A stretch of DNA of 64,000 nucleotides from NCBI RefSeq assembly GCF_045679555.1, contig NC_092120.1, positions 8,417,305 to 8,481,304 on the forward strand, in the 5' to 3' direction. Under the pieces are notes generated by a model. The model worked only from the letters and a program-made list of their open reading frames with translations. It had not been told where the DNA came from and made no database searches. Numbering within the stretch: the stretch's first letter is position 1; each line of letters opens with the position of its first letter. Positions 26,769-39,830 of this stretch are shown here, piece by piece. This DNA comes from Salvelinus alpinus. Lineage: Eukaryota > Chordata > Actinopteri > Salmoniformes > Salmonidae. The position numbers and the translations under genes are program-made.

Positions 26769-28271
26769 ACACACACTGCCTATTTTCCCCACACAACACC
26801 TCACACACCTCTCTCTCTCTCTCAGTGTGGTAAGGTGAGTAGTTTCCTACCTACTGACAGGTACCTGGTGAAGGACAGGGAGCAGGAGAACAAGTTCAGC
26901 TTCTGTCTGGAGGAATCACTAAGGACCGCCAGCATCCAACCTCTACTACAGGTACGCACACACCCTCTCCTCCTCCTTTCCTCCATCCTTCTGTCCAATT
27001 CATCCCTTTATGTTTGTGTGTTAATGTCCCAACTCTGTGTGTGTGCGTGCTCCCTGCTTTGCTTTTATCTTTGTGTCTCCCATCCATGTTTATTCAAATA
27101 TGCAACACACACACACACCCCTAGGAGAGTGCAGGCGCTAGGCAAATAATGACTCACAGGAACCCAGAAATGATTCTGCATATGTGAACAATCCACAGTC
27201 CCCAATGGCCTCCTTTTATCTACGACTACACACCATAGACTGTTAAACACACGACACACTAAAGCCATGTCCTGAGAATAGGGGTTTCTGTATAATCAAA
27301 TGTTATTTGCCACATGCATCCTAAACAGGTGTGGACTACTGAAATACTTACTTACGGGCCCTTCCCAACAATGGAGAGAGAAAGAACATAGAGAAATAAT
27401 AGAAAAGTTAAACATGTCATAATATAAGTAATAATAGATACATAATGAATAATGATAACTTGTCTACATACAAGGACTACCAGTACCTAATGGATGTGCA
27501 GAGGTACGAGGTAGATATGTACATACAGTGTATTCGGACCTCTTGACTTTTTCCACATTTTGTTACGTTACAGCCTTATTCTAAAAGATTTAAAAATATA
27601 TATATATAATTACATCTACACACGATACGCCATAATGACAAAATTAAACAGGTATTTAGAAATGTTTTCAAATGTATTAAATATAAAGACCAGACGTCTC
27701 AGATGGTCTTTTGGAGAAGGCAGGGCAGGCAAGCTGCATTAACTGTTAATGTTGTGGTTGTGTTTAATGGGCAGCTCTCCCATAAGCTCCGTTCTGACTG
27801 AGCAGCAAGCAGGCTATTTATTATCTATTATCTTATTCTTTCCTTTTTACTTCCTGTTTATGAAACTGGCCCTAGTGATGACACTGATTTGTAAATTTAA
27901 AAGGGAAAATGAAACTCCAAATAAGAGCATGCCCTCTCCTCTCTCAGGGATATGAGGTCCATGTAACCAGGTCAGTGTTGCCTCAGCCAGCCCAGATGAA
28001 GGACATCATCGTCTGTAGCGGAGCTCGCTTCCTCTCCAAGATGCCCTCCACTCAGAAGGCCCAGGCCCGGACCCTAGTGATATCGTGTGGGGAGGACTGG
28101 TCTCTCTGTGCTCCTGCTTTCTCTGCTTCTCTCCCCGTCCTCAGTGCTGAGTTCCTGCTAACTGGTATATTACAGCAGAGAGTGGACCTGGTAACCCATG
28201 TCCTCTCAGCCCCCAAACTCAGGGCCCAGCCAGGAGCCAATGGCCAGGCCAGTGGCAGGAAGAGAACGTAA
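18061..28271 (+). CDS. mdc1: Mediator of DNA damage checkpoint protein 1, nine coding exons
   Basis: Nuclear scaffold that binds gamma-H2AX and gathers NBS1, ATM and RNF8 at DNA breaks. Exons: 18061-18196, 18661-19308, 19541-19619, 19770-21187, 21411-24538, 26020-26175, 26359-26541, 26826-26951, 27948-28271; GT-AG introns, phases agree, about 2065 residues (human about 2089). N-terminal FHA (about 46-130) shows NVLGRNP, SVSKQH and SMNGT. Eight acidic SDTD-type CK2 sites (about 390-695) fit NBS1 binding. TQ(A/S/P)(F/Y) motifs at about T749, T792, T817, T859 and T906 fit RNF8 binding. Residues about 1190-1420 are a Glu/Arg/Lys single-helix or coiled-coil tract, followed by an arginine-glycine tail region. 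Tandem BRCTs (about 1856-1950, VLFTGVVD...[10 protein letters not shown]; about 1959-2050, GYEVHVT...EFLLTG) close the protein. The human PST repeats are not seen. The exon 5 donor (GTG|GTAATG) is the least certain junction. Confidence 0.93.
18354..18530 (+). mobile_element. HpaI-type tRNA SINE in mdc1 intron 1
   Basis: Has the tRNA-like A box (GTAGCCTAGTGGTTAGAG), the B-box region GGATCGAATCCCC and the salmonid HpaI tail (TTCTTAACTGACTTGCC, then TTAAATAAA). This family is confined to salmonid fishes, which supports the organism assignment. Confidence 0.88.
21250..21326. mobile_element. Partial palindromic MITE in mdc1 intron 4
   Basis: The centre and right arm of the family ending TAGGGTGCCATTTGGGACAC. 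The left arm is degraded. Fuller copies occur at 35792-35899 and 63389-63708. Confidence 0.6.
24690..25815 (+). repeat. 35-bp minisatellite of splice-acceptor-like units (mdc1 intron 5)
   Basis: About 32 head-to-tail units of 35 bp (a few of 33 bp) with the pattern CTCTCTCTCCCTCAG followed by CCATGGGAGTACAC. Each unit joins a pyrimidine tract to CAG, a plausible 3' splice site. The array lies between the exon 5 donor (24539) and the presumed real acceptor (ending 26019). Plus-strand frames stay open across it only because the unit lacks stops. Confidence 0.93.
27293..27525 (+). repeat. Dispersed repeat copy, unexpanded form
   Basis: Shows AATCAAATGTTATTTGCCAC, then CAGGTGTGGACTACTGAAAT, then TACTTACGGGCCCTTCCCAA. 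The same order occurs at 38185-38745, where the middle segment is amplified. Here the middle segment is single. Confidence 0.5.
27527..27670. mobile_element. Tc1-like terminal fragment
   Basis: TCTTGACTTTTTCCACATTT and the following GTTACGTTACAGCC resemble, from memory, the end of another fish Tc1 family. Only about 140 bases are present and there is no opposite terminus. Confidence 0.45.
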
Positions 28272-29041
28272 CAGAAAAACAAAATTCACCTGGGTGGTAT
28301 TCATTAGTGCATACTGTAGCAAAACATTATGCAACAGAAAACAAAAACTAGTGTTGGACAAGTTCAGGTAATCCCTCCCTGTTTTAGTCTGTTTTCTTCC
28401 GATAGGTGAATATGACCCTGTCTACAGGGCCAGGGAGAAGGCATTATAGTTCCAGAGGAGACCGCAGACAGACGACACCCGTGTGTGTGTGTGTGTGTGT
28501 GATGGTGTGTGTGATAGCATGCAGCACCCACCTCCACCTGTATAGAGAACAGTAGCAGGTCCAGGCCACAGAGGAGTGGTAACTACAGTACTACTACCCT
28601 GGAGGGGCTGGAGACCATTAGACACCTGAGAGAGGGGAGAATGAGGATTCGGATGTACAAGAGACAAATGGCAGCATCCCAAATGGGACCTTATTGCCTA
28701 CTTTTGAAAAGAGCCCTGCACTATATAGGGAATAGGGTGCTATTTGGGACACAGACGTAAAAGGCTGGTGAGAGGAGACATCCACCTGTATGACCAACTA
28801 GACTAGATAGTTGAGAATGTATTCACTCAGATAAGACAAACAAACCCAAGATATGGAAATGTATTCCTATGTTTGAGGGTAGAGAATATACATGCAGAGA
28901 AATGCTCTGAAAAGATTTGTTTATAAAAAAAGTAAATATGAGGTAACAGAGAGAAATACATGATCATTTACTGCCTATCCCAGTCATATTTATTTTATCT
29001 GTTTCTTCCTGTCTCTTCTCTCCTCCTCCTGATCCTTCATC
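28272..29041. other. mdc1 3' flank or 3' untranslated region
   Basis: No coding frame. Holds a short (GT)n at 28482-28501 and a partial palindromic MITE at 28675-28754 (CCCAAATGG to TATTTGGGAC). It may be mdc1 3' UTR, since no earlier strong poly(A) signal was seen. Confidence 0.4.
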
Positions 29042-29043
29042 TA

Positions 29044-30661
<1,618 letters not shown>

Positions 30662-30900
30662 TATACTGATTAATAGCCATCCTCTCTCCTTTGTATAAAG
30701 ATAACAAATGTACATATATATATTGTGTATATTATGCGAGGGTAATGTTGAATATACCAGGTATCTGTCTTCACTAGCTGTGATTGCTGAAGGGACATTT
30801 CTTCAATCTTAGAGAAAGGACTGAACTGATTGTTTTAATGCTGCTCGTCCATCTACATCTTTGTATGTCTAGGAGTTAAATGTGTCTTTATTTACCGACC

Positions 30901-30906
30901 AATAAA
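30901..30906 (+). promoter_or_regulatory. Candidate distal poly(A) signal for mdc1
   Basis: AATAAA in otherwise unique sequence downstream of the Tc1 copy. If used, the mdc1 3' UTR would be about 2.6 kb and contain the antisense transposon. Confidence 0.3.
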
Positions 30907-31236
30907 CCTTATGTACTGAACTTATGCGTGATTAGTTAAATTGTATTTTTCGGGGGTGGAAATTTCTTATGGCATATGTTTTGATGTTTTATAATATTTT
31001 GGCTACCATTTCATTAAGTGTATTTTTAGGCCAATTAATGGCGGTCAATGGGCGAATGTTATTTGTGTTCTGTCCCTTCTTTCTGGCATAGTCTGGGCTT
31101 TGGGATGTTTTAATACATCATAGATATTGAGGTTGAACTAAATCCTTCGACTCAGCCTTCACTCCTACCTCTCAGCTGAATAGCCTATACACAATACAGC
31201 TATTATAATGTTTTGTTATAAGGAAGATAAATCACT

Positions 31237-31452
31237 TCAGTTAAAAAGACAAACAACAAGCAATCGTTGCCTTGCTTGGGGCAATCGAATCCGGTGTTTA
31301 CCGACAATAGTCGAGCGGCTCCGACCGAGAGCAAAATCCGACATATTCTGAGCATCTTCCAAATGTTCAGCTCCAGTCGTCAAGTGCTGCTCTTGGGGGG
31401 CGAAGTTGAGAAGGAGGGTGACGCCAAGAAGGGAGAGAAATACATGCATCAA
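31237..31452 (-). CDS. Small hypothetical frame with signal-peptide-like start
   Basis: The family is not recognised. On the minus strand a 71-codon frame starts MMHVFLSLLGVTLLLNFAPQ, which has a hydrophobic core like a secretion signal, then a polar stretch ending near SRSTIVG, where GTAAAC could be a splice donor (about 31302-31307). The plus strand has an overlapping 62-codon frame with no domain. Surrounding sequence is low in repeats. It could be a first exon of a secreted peptide gene or chance. Confidence 0.2.
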   Translation of the reverse strand: MMHVFLSLLGVTLLLNFAPQEQHLTTGAEHLEDAQNMSDFALGRSRSTIVGKHRIRLPQARQRLLVVCLFN

Positions 31453-33185
31453 TAGGCTAGGCTACATATTTCTCCTACAATCTCGTTATAACGTTGCCTA
31501 CTCTGTCAATACGGAGGAGATAGTGTGAATTTAAAGGTGAGTGAGCTAAGGGGATAAATATTTCTTACGTGTGGTGGATGTGATGAGATTCTTCAAATAA
31601 ATTCGCCGCCTGGTGCGTGACGGGTTAAATTCTGCAGTTTTTGGTGAGATGCTCGTGAGGGTGTCTGTTGGCTTTCCTGTATATTGAGATGTTAGATTAA
31701 TAGCCGATTATTATCCGATAAGGGCTTTATTGGATGAAAACAGGGCGTGCTTGTTCCGAAGAAGATGAAAGGTGAGACAATTGTGATTAGGTTGTCACGT
31801 TTATTGGGGGGAACGATTAAACAGACTATGCGCATCATCGGGATGGTGGTATGATGGGACACGTCTTCAATAATGCATTACCATGCTAATTTCACAGTCT
31901 GCTCTACAGAATGTCACACAAGGGGGCAATCATTAGACTACACAGGTTGAATAGGCTAGTGCCGGTCCAATGCCTATCCCTATTTATGACCATTTAGATT
32001 AGGCCTATAGCCTAATGTAAGACATTGCTTCAGAATTTGAGCCATAGCCTATGATAAGAAAACATCTCTGAAACAATGTAGCCTAACAGGGATATGCAAT
32101 AAGCTATGTTATTTGAAATATTCCTGAATATTCCCATCATGGAATGCAATATGTCGCCTTAATTCGCAGTACCTGTTACTTCATGTGGAGATGAATTGTA
32201 TGACTCAGTTTGGTCCTGTAAGATTATTGATGCATAATACACATCTAATCAATGCAAATGAGTAGTCTATGGATCCTGTCTCCCAATCAGTATATCTTAA
32301 TATGTAGGACTATTATTTTTTTTATCGAATGGTTTAGCCTATACTGAATCCTTTATTTTTAAAGCATCCATCCATTATCAATTGAATGATGTGCTCCTGC
32401 AGCCTGTTCCGGCGCGCTGCTGCCTCCGGTGCTGTGCAGTGTCGCCCCCGCCGCTTATATGTTGATGACATATGGTGGCCTGAGTCTGCGCTGCCTGCAT
32501 GTTACAATTGCCAACAGTTCAGGTACATGGCAGTATAGTACAGTGTGCGCTGCTGCTGATTGCTGTTAAGGGATGTCCTTGGCCTGTATGTCACTGCTAT
32601 TCAAGCCTTTTTATGCTCTGAGGTTTATCTGTTGGGATTTTATGAACACTTGTTTGTCTTGTACACAAGGACACTTCAAAAGATGTGGGAATATTCCCAT
32701 GTCTTGTTACTGTTGGGAGGGCATTCTTTTAATATGTTCTGGTTAAGATAGAAACACGTTACAGACCTATTTGTTTTTCCTGTCTGTCTCTAATTTGGCA
32801 CAGATATATTTTTATTGGAAGACTGTAAACTGGAAGTGATGCTGATTGATGTATTGCTAGCGCCTGTAGTGGCCTATCTTCAACTGTCACAATTAGGAAA
32901 TGATGAAGCTACATGTCATCTGTGAGTTGTCTTTCTATGTCCTCACTTGAAAGACAATGATGAGTTGAGGATGAGGACATTTACTGTAGCACTCTTCCCC
33001 CTCATGACCTCTGATCTGACAAGATCTGACAGGTGAAAGCAATATGGTGAAAACCTGTCCATTCCTTTCATATATATAAGAGAGAGACTGAGAGTGGGGC
33101 TGAGTGAGAGGGAGAAATACAGAGTGATTGAGAGAAAGAGGGATAGAGAGAAATACACCTAGAGAGAGGGGGAGAAAGATATATA

Positions 33186-34824
33186 CAGTTGAAGTTGGAA
33201 GTTTACATACACTTAGGTTGGAGTCATTAAAACTCGTTTTTCAACCACTCCACAAATTTCTTGTCAAACAAACTATAGTTTTGGCAAGTCGTTTAGGACA
33301 TCTACTTTGTGCATGACACAAGTAATTTTTCCAACAATTGTTTACAGACAGATTATTTCCCTTATAATTCACTGTATCACAATTCCAGTGGGAAAGAAGT
33401 TCACATACACTAAGTTGACTGTGCCTTTAAACAGCTTGGAAAATTCCAGAAAATGATGTCATGGCTTTAGAAGCTTCTGATAGTTTGAGTCAATTGGAGG
33501 TGTACCTGTGGATGTATTTCAAGGCCTACCTTAAAACTCAGTGCCTCATTGCTTGACATCATGGGAAAATCAAAAGAAATCAGCCAAGACCTCAGAAAAA
33601 AAATTGTAGACTTCCACAAGTCTGGTTCATCCTTGGGAGCAATTTCCAAATGCCTGAAAGTACCACGTTCATCTGTACAAACAATAGTATGCAAGTAAAA
33701 ACACCATGGGACCACGCAGCTGTCATACTGCTCAGGAAGGAGACGCGTTCTGTCTCCTAGAGATGAACGTACTTTGGTGCGAAAAGTGCAAATCAATCCC
33801 AGAACAACAGCAAAGGACCTTGTGAAGATGCTGGAGGAACAGGTACAAAAGTATCTATATCCACAGTAAAACGAGTCCTATATCGACATAACCTGAAAGG
33901 TCGCTCAGCAAGGAATAAGCCACTGCTCCAAAACCTCCATAAAAAAGCCAGACTATGGTTTGCAACTGCACATGTGGACAAAGATCGTACTTTCTGGAGA
34001 AATGTCCTCTGGTCTGATGAAACAAAAATAGAACTGTTTGGCCATAATGACCATCGTTATGTTTGGAGGAAAAAGGGGGAGGCTTGCAAGCCGAAGAACA
34101 CCATCCCAAACGTGAAGCACGTGGGTGACAGCATCATGTTGTGGGGGTGCTTTGCTGCAGGAGGGGCTAGTGCACTTCACAAAATAGATGGCATCATGAG
34201 GATGGAAAATTATTTGGACATATTGAAGCAACATCTCAAGACATCAATCAGGAAGTTAAAGCTTGGTCACAAATGGGTCTTCCAAATGAACAATGACCCC
34301 AAGCATTCTTCCAAAGTTGTGGCAAAATGGCTTAAGGACAACAAAGTCAAGGTATTGGAGTTGTCATCACAAAGCCCTGACCTCAATCCTATAGAACATT
34401 TGTGGAGGGAACTGAAAAAGTATGTGCGAGCAAGGAGGCCTACAATCCTGACTCAGTTACACCAGCTCTGTCAGGAGGAATGGGCCAAAATTCACCCAAC
34501 TTATTGTGGGAAGCTTGTGGAAGGCTACCCGAAACGTTTGACCCAAGTTAAACAATTTAAAGGCAATGCTACAAAATACTAATTGAGTGTATGTAAACTT
34601 CTGACCCACTGGGAATGTGATGAAAGAAATAAAAGCTGAAATATTCATTATATAAATATTCATTCTCTCTACTACTATTCTGACATTTCACATTCTTAAA
34701 ATAAAGTGGTGATCCTAACTAACCTAATACAGGGAACTTTTACTAGGATTAAATGTCAGGAATTGTGAAAAACTGAGTTCTAATGTATTCGGCTAAAGTG
34801 TATGTAAACTTCCGACTTCAACTG
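33186..34824 (+). mobile_element. Sleeping Beauty-type Tc1/mariner element, full length
   Basis: Termini CAGTTGAAGTTGGAAG and CTTCCGACTTCAACTG are flanked by TA on both sides. Inner direct repeats lie near 33395-33412 and 34585-34605. Length is 1639 bp. It is the same family as 29044-30661 but in the opposite orientation, 2.5 kb away. Confidence 0.93.
33561..34582 (+). pseudogene. Tc1 transposase with a stop and a frameshift
   Basis: Starts [18 protein letters not shown] at 33561. A TAA at 33696-33698 interrupts the second helix-turn-helix region, and a one-base deletion near 33840 shifts frame. From about 33974 to 34582 a single frame keeps all three acidic catalytic residues: SDETK, NNDPKHS and DLNPIEHLW (DD34E type), ending at the normal stop after GNATKY. 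It is better preserved than the copy at 29 kb but still inactive. Confidence 0.9.
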
Positions 34825-35432
34825 TACAGTGAGATAGAGACATGGACCTAGACAGAGAGAGAGATAGAGAGAATATTTTTAGAGTACTTAAAGAAGGGAA
34901 GGCGGTGGATAAATGAAGAGTCAGTCTATGTCTGTGTCATATGAGACCGCATCCATCATCCATTTTGATTTACACAACACTTCCAGGCAAGCAGCCCAGG
35001 GCTGCATCTCAACAGTCTAAAGTGGCTTCTTCCCCTTGTCTCCTTTCCTTTATCCGTCTCCTTGCCACAGGATGGATAAAAGCAGTATGGTTGATGTGTA
35101 TTGTTGTGAATCTGCTTTCACCTATCAAGTAGTTTTACACTCATCAGAACAGATGAAGGAAAAGAGACAAAGAGAGGAAGCCTCTTAAGACTATTGAGAT
35201 GCACCCATTGTCATTTGAACTAACCAGAAAGCCTTGACCTCCAGTAAACCACCTGAAGTAAACATTCAGCCTGTGTACTGGTCTGTTGTTCTTTTGCTTT
35301 TCTGACACTTCATGATTTAAGATTGTATTTTCTGGTGAGGGAGGAGAGGAGGGAAAGAGGGAGAGAGGAAGCGAATATTGGTCATGTGTGTTTGTGTCTA
35401 CGGGATTTATGGACAAGTGTGTGTGTATTGTA

Positions 35433-35434
<2 letters not shown>

Positions 35435-35516
<82 letters not shown>
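35435..35516. repeat. (GT)n microsatellite
   Basis: An essentially pure GT run of about 40 units. Confidence 0.95.
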
Positions 35517-35519
<3 letters not shown>

Positions 35520-35791
35520 GGGTGTGCATTTCCTTGCAGCCTGACTGGATACTTTGCCTTCATTACAGTGACAGAAGTATTAGGGGATAGATGCACCGAC
35601 CACTGTGATTATGTAAGCCAAGGAGAATGATGGAAACGATGTGAAGGAATGAAGGACAGACAGACAGAGACATCTTTGTGGGGTTCATGCATCTGCAGTC
35701 ATTGAAGGCTTTTCCGCCTCTTTAAAGGAGCTCAACAAAGGCCTGTCTGTACCTCCTCCTCTCTCCCTTCTCAGTGACCAGAGACTCAGAG

Positions 35792-35899
35792 GCTGCGTCC
35801 CAAATGGCACCCTATTCCCTATATAGTGCCCTACTTTTGATCAGAGCCGTATGGACCCTGGTTAAAAGTAGTGGAATATATAGGGTGCCATTTGGAACA
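35792..35899. mobile_element. Palindromic MITE, near complete
   Basis: GCGTCCCAAATGGCACCCTA at the left is mirrored by TAGGGTGCCATTTGGAAC at the right, giving a hairpin of about 108 bases. It contains the TTTTGATCAGAG centre typical of this salmonid family. No transposase. Confidence 0.7.
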
Positions 35900-36389
35900 A
35901 ATCCCACATCTCAGATGAAGACTGACACAGTCTTTGAGTTCAGAGTGGGATGCTGCTGGAGCTGAGATGTTATAAGATAAGGAGGAGGAGAGGGTGAAAG
36001 GGGCATGAGAGGAGAAAGAGAGAGGGAGGGAGGGAGAGAAAGAGAGGGAGGGAGGGGGAGAAAAGAAGAATGAGAGGGAAGGACAGAGGAAGCATAGCAG
36101 AAATGGAATGGGAAATAAAGAGAGAGAAGGCAGAGAGAGAATAGAGGGATATAGAGAGTGGCATGAGGCAGAACAGGAAATAGAATGAGAAAAGATAGAA
36201 GGACAGAAAGCAGGAGAGGAGAGAAAGTAACAGCTGAGTCAGACAGAAAAAAAGAGAGAAAGGGACAAATTGGAAGATCGATGAGAAGATGATGCAGGGA
36301 TGGAAAGAGGATAAGAGATGTGGGAGGAAACAGAGAGAAAAAGGGAGACAGGAAAATAAAATAAAGAGAGGGTGGCAGTAAAAAGAGAG

Positions 36390-37440
36390 TGAAATACATG
36401 ACAGATAGAGAGGGACTGATAGAGAGGGACTGGGGAAGGAAGAGAGAGTGACAGATAGAGAGGGACTGGGGAAGGAAGAGAGAGTGACAGATAGAGAGGG
36501 ACTGGGGAAGGAAGAGAGAGTGACAGATAGAGAGGGACTGGGGAAGGAAGAGAGAGTGACAGATAGAGAGGGACTGATAGAGAGTGACAGATAGAGAGGG
36601 ACCGATAGAGAGTGGCAGATAGAGAGGGACTGATAGAGAGTGACAGATAGAGAGGGACTGATAGAGAGGAACTGAGGAAGGAAGAGAGAGTGACAGATAG
36701 AGAGGGACCGATAGAGAGTGGCAGATAGAGAGTGGCAGATAGAGAGGGACTGATAGAGAGTGACTGATAGAGAGTGACAGATAGAGAGGGATTGATAGAG
36801 AGTGACAGATAGAGAGGAACTGAGGAAGGAAGAGAGAGTGACAGATAGAGAGGGACTGATAGACAGGGACTGGGGAAGGAAGAGAGAGTGACAGATAGAG
36901 AGGGACTGGGGAAGGAAGAGAGAGTGACAGATAGAGTGTGACAGATAGAGAGGGACTGATAGAGAGTGACAGATAGAGAGGGACTGATAGAGAGTGACAG
37001 ATAGAGAGGAACTGAGGAAGGAAGAGAGAGTGACAGATAGAGAGGGACTGATAGACAGGGACTGGGGAAGGAAGAGAGAGTGACAGATAGAGAGGGACTG
37101 GGGAAGGAAGAGAGAGTGACAGATAGAGAGTGACAGATAGAGAGTGACAGATAGAGAGGGACCGATAGAGAGTGGCAGATAGAGAGGGACTGATAGAGAG
37201 TGACAGATAGAGAGGGACTGATAGAGAGGAACTGAGGAAGGAAGAGAGAGTGACAGATAGAGAGGGACAGATAGAGAGGGACTGATAGAGAGGGACTGAT
37301 AGAGAGGGACTGATAGAGAGTGACAGATAGAGAGGGACTGATAGAGAGTGACAGATAGAGAGGGACTGATAGAGAGTGACAGATAGAGGGACTGATAGAG
37401 AGGAACTGAGGAAGGAAGAGAGAGTGACAGATAGAGAAGT
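36390..37440. repeat. Purine-rich minisatellite of mixed 28- and 36-bp units
   Basis: Units combine GACAGATAGAGAGGGACT with either a GATAGAGAGT tail (28 bp) or a GGGGAAGGAAGAGAGAGT tail (36 bp). About 1 kb, purine strand on plus. The long minus-strand open frame across it is a by-product of repetition. Confidence 0.85.
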
Positions 37441-37562
37441 CTAGGTGAATAGGGGACAGAAAGAGAGAGAGATACAGAAAGAGGAAGGGAGGAAAAGAGG
37501 GAGTGAAGGATAGCAGATGGCCCAGTCCGGCAGCCCATGGTTAAAAGCCCAAAGAAGAGGAG

Positions 37563-37697
<135 letters not shown>

Positions 37698-37779
37698 ACT
37701 GTAAACCCAGTGAGGCGAGCACCAGGGTATTGTTTCCCTTACAAAAAAACATGTCAAATTTGTCCTAAAACCACATCTG

Positions 37780-38000
37780 ACTCACATGTTTGCTTTTCCC
37801 ACATTACATTTTTTACTTGATTTGTTCACATGTGAAAAATGTATGTGAAATGTCACAAGTGTCCGAAAACTACGTGTCTGACTCATGTGAATGTTTTTAT
37901 TTGACATGTGACATATTTCACGTGATTTGTTTACACCTGTGTTCACACGTGTCCATAAACCACGTGTTTTTTCACGTGTTCCTTTCACATGTGATTTTTT
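37780..38000. repeat. Stretch dense in CACRTG-type palindromes
   Basis: About nine CATGTG, CACGTG or ACGTGT-type sites in 220 bases (for example TTCACATGTGAA, TTCACGTGATT, CACACGTGTCC). The spacing suggests a degenerate tandem or inverted repeat rather than a designed enhancer. Confidence 0.5.
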
Positions 38001-38184
38001 GTAACGTTTCTGGCCCCAAATGATTCGAAAAACAATTTTTTCCTCCTTAAATGGAGTGGAAGATCTTGGATTATCTGCTTCACAGGTCCTCTAAAAACAA
38101 CAACGCAGATATATTCCCCTTATGTGCTGTAGTGACACAAAGATGAACATGTTTCACATCCCTGTGTTCACACATTATGATATA

Positions 38185-38745
38185 ACATCAAATCCAATTT
38201 GATTTGTCACATGCCCCGAATACAACAGGTGTAGACCTTACAGTGAAATGCTGAATACAACAGGTGTAGTAGACCTTACAGTGAAATACTGAATACAACA
38301 GGTGTAGTAGACCTTACAGTGAAATGCTGAATACAACAGGTGTAGTAGACCTTACAGTGAAATGCTGAATACAACAGGTGTAGTAGACCTTACAGTGAAA
38401 TGCTGAATACAACAGGTGTAGTAGACCTTACAGTGAAATGCTGAATACAACAGGTGTAGTAGACCTTACAGTGAAATGCTGAATACAACAGGTGTAGTAG
38501 ACCTTACAGTGAAATGCTGAATACAACAGGTGTAGTAGACCTTACAGTGAAATGCTGAATACAACAGGTGTAGTAGACCTTACAGTGAAATGCTGAATAC
38601 AACAGGTGTAGACCTTACAGTGAAATGCTGAATACAACAGGTGTAGACCTTACAGTGAAATGCTGAATACAACAGGTGTAGTAGACCTTACAGTGAAATG
38701 CTGAATACAAGCCCTTAACCAACAATACAGTTTTAAGAAAAAACA
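38185..38745. repeat. 38-bp tandem array grown inside a dispersed repeat
   Basis: About 13 units of 38 bp (35 bp where TAG is missing) with the pattern GAATACAACAGGTGTAGTAG then ACCTTACAGTGAAATGCT. The array is framed by ATTTGATTTGTCACATG before it and AAGCCCTTAACCAACAATAC after it, the same frame as the single-unit copy at 27293-27525. Confidence 0.88.
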
Positions 38746-39229
38746 TGTTCTTATTACCATGTAATTCTTCAGTAATAAGAACACAGCAAGGTGTTCCCAA
38801 CGTCATGTCCCAGGCAGAATCAACCTATGCAGACAGAACATGGCTGTACCAAGGGGTCACAACTGATGTGTGGTTGTTGCTGGTGTTGTCTGAGGGACCC
38901 TCTCCTCTGGGGCTCCGCTGTGTCCTGTCTTTTGTTTCAGATGTAATCAAATGACTGTGCTTTCAGGCTATGATAGTGGCTCGGCTCTCTGCCCAGTGCA
39001 GGGTGTAAGAGGCTGGGAGAAAGAGAGAGAAACAGAGAGAGGAGAAGATTGGATAAGAGTGTCTTGTAGCAGAGAGAGATGGTGGTTGGGGAATTATGAC
39101 ATTATCACATGCTAATTGTTCTCATTAACAAATGAGAGTAGCAGGTTTTCTGCTCCTGCCAACAGATCAGGTCTCTGCAGGTGGCGTCATGCTTCCTGCA
39201 TTGTACACACATTCTCTCTCTCTCTCTTT

Positions 39230-39340
<111 letters not shown>

Positions 39341-39543
39341 CCAACAGTTCAGGCCTGTGTCTAAATGCTATCTCCTTTCATCTCTAGCGTTCAGGATCGC
39401 AGTGTCCTACAGTGTTTACAATCCTGATTAAGCATCCTGTTGCAGAATGGTTGTTGGGAGGGTGAACGCTTTGCTGCTTAATCTCAGCACCTCAATGGCA
39501 TGCCATTCCCTTGACTCAGGGGAACTAGTTAAATCTGCCGCTA

Positions 39544-39830
39544 CAGATGTAGGATCTTCATTTGATCACCCTGTTGCAGAATAACTTTCCTTCTATGCAG
39601 GACATTTAAAATGTGTAGTGTATTTGAGGTTTCAAAGGGATTCTGAAGTTTGTAATTACCACTTTGAAATGTCAGACTTTATTTGCCCTAATGAAAAATG
39701 TATCAACCCCTACAAAAATGTCCATTAATTATAATCCACATAATAATTCACATTTCCTGTTGCTGCAGGATTATTTTCCTGCTGTAGAAAACTGGCTGTA
39801 ATTAAGGAAAAGGTGGATCTCTGTTTGAAA
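39544..39830. repeat. Probable old interspersed repeat
   Basis: Contains GATGTAGGATCTTCATTTGA and TGTTGCTGCAGGATTATTTT, which resemble, from memory, a high-copy salmonid repeat. Ends and class could not be settled. Confidence 0.35.

Larger units (their letters stand above)
30664..33183. other. Mostly unique sequence between two opposed Tc1 elements
   Basis: Apart from the small frame at 31237-31452 and a CpG-containing patch near 32401-32500 (CCGGCGCGCTG, CGCCCCCGCCGC), nothing was recognised. Purine-rich stretches lie near 33070-33175. It may hold non-coding exons or a promoter. Confidence 0.35.
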
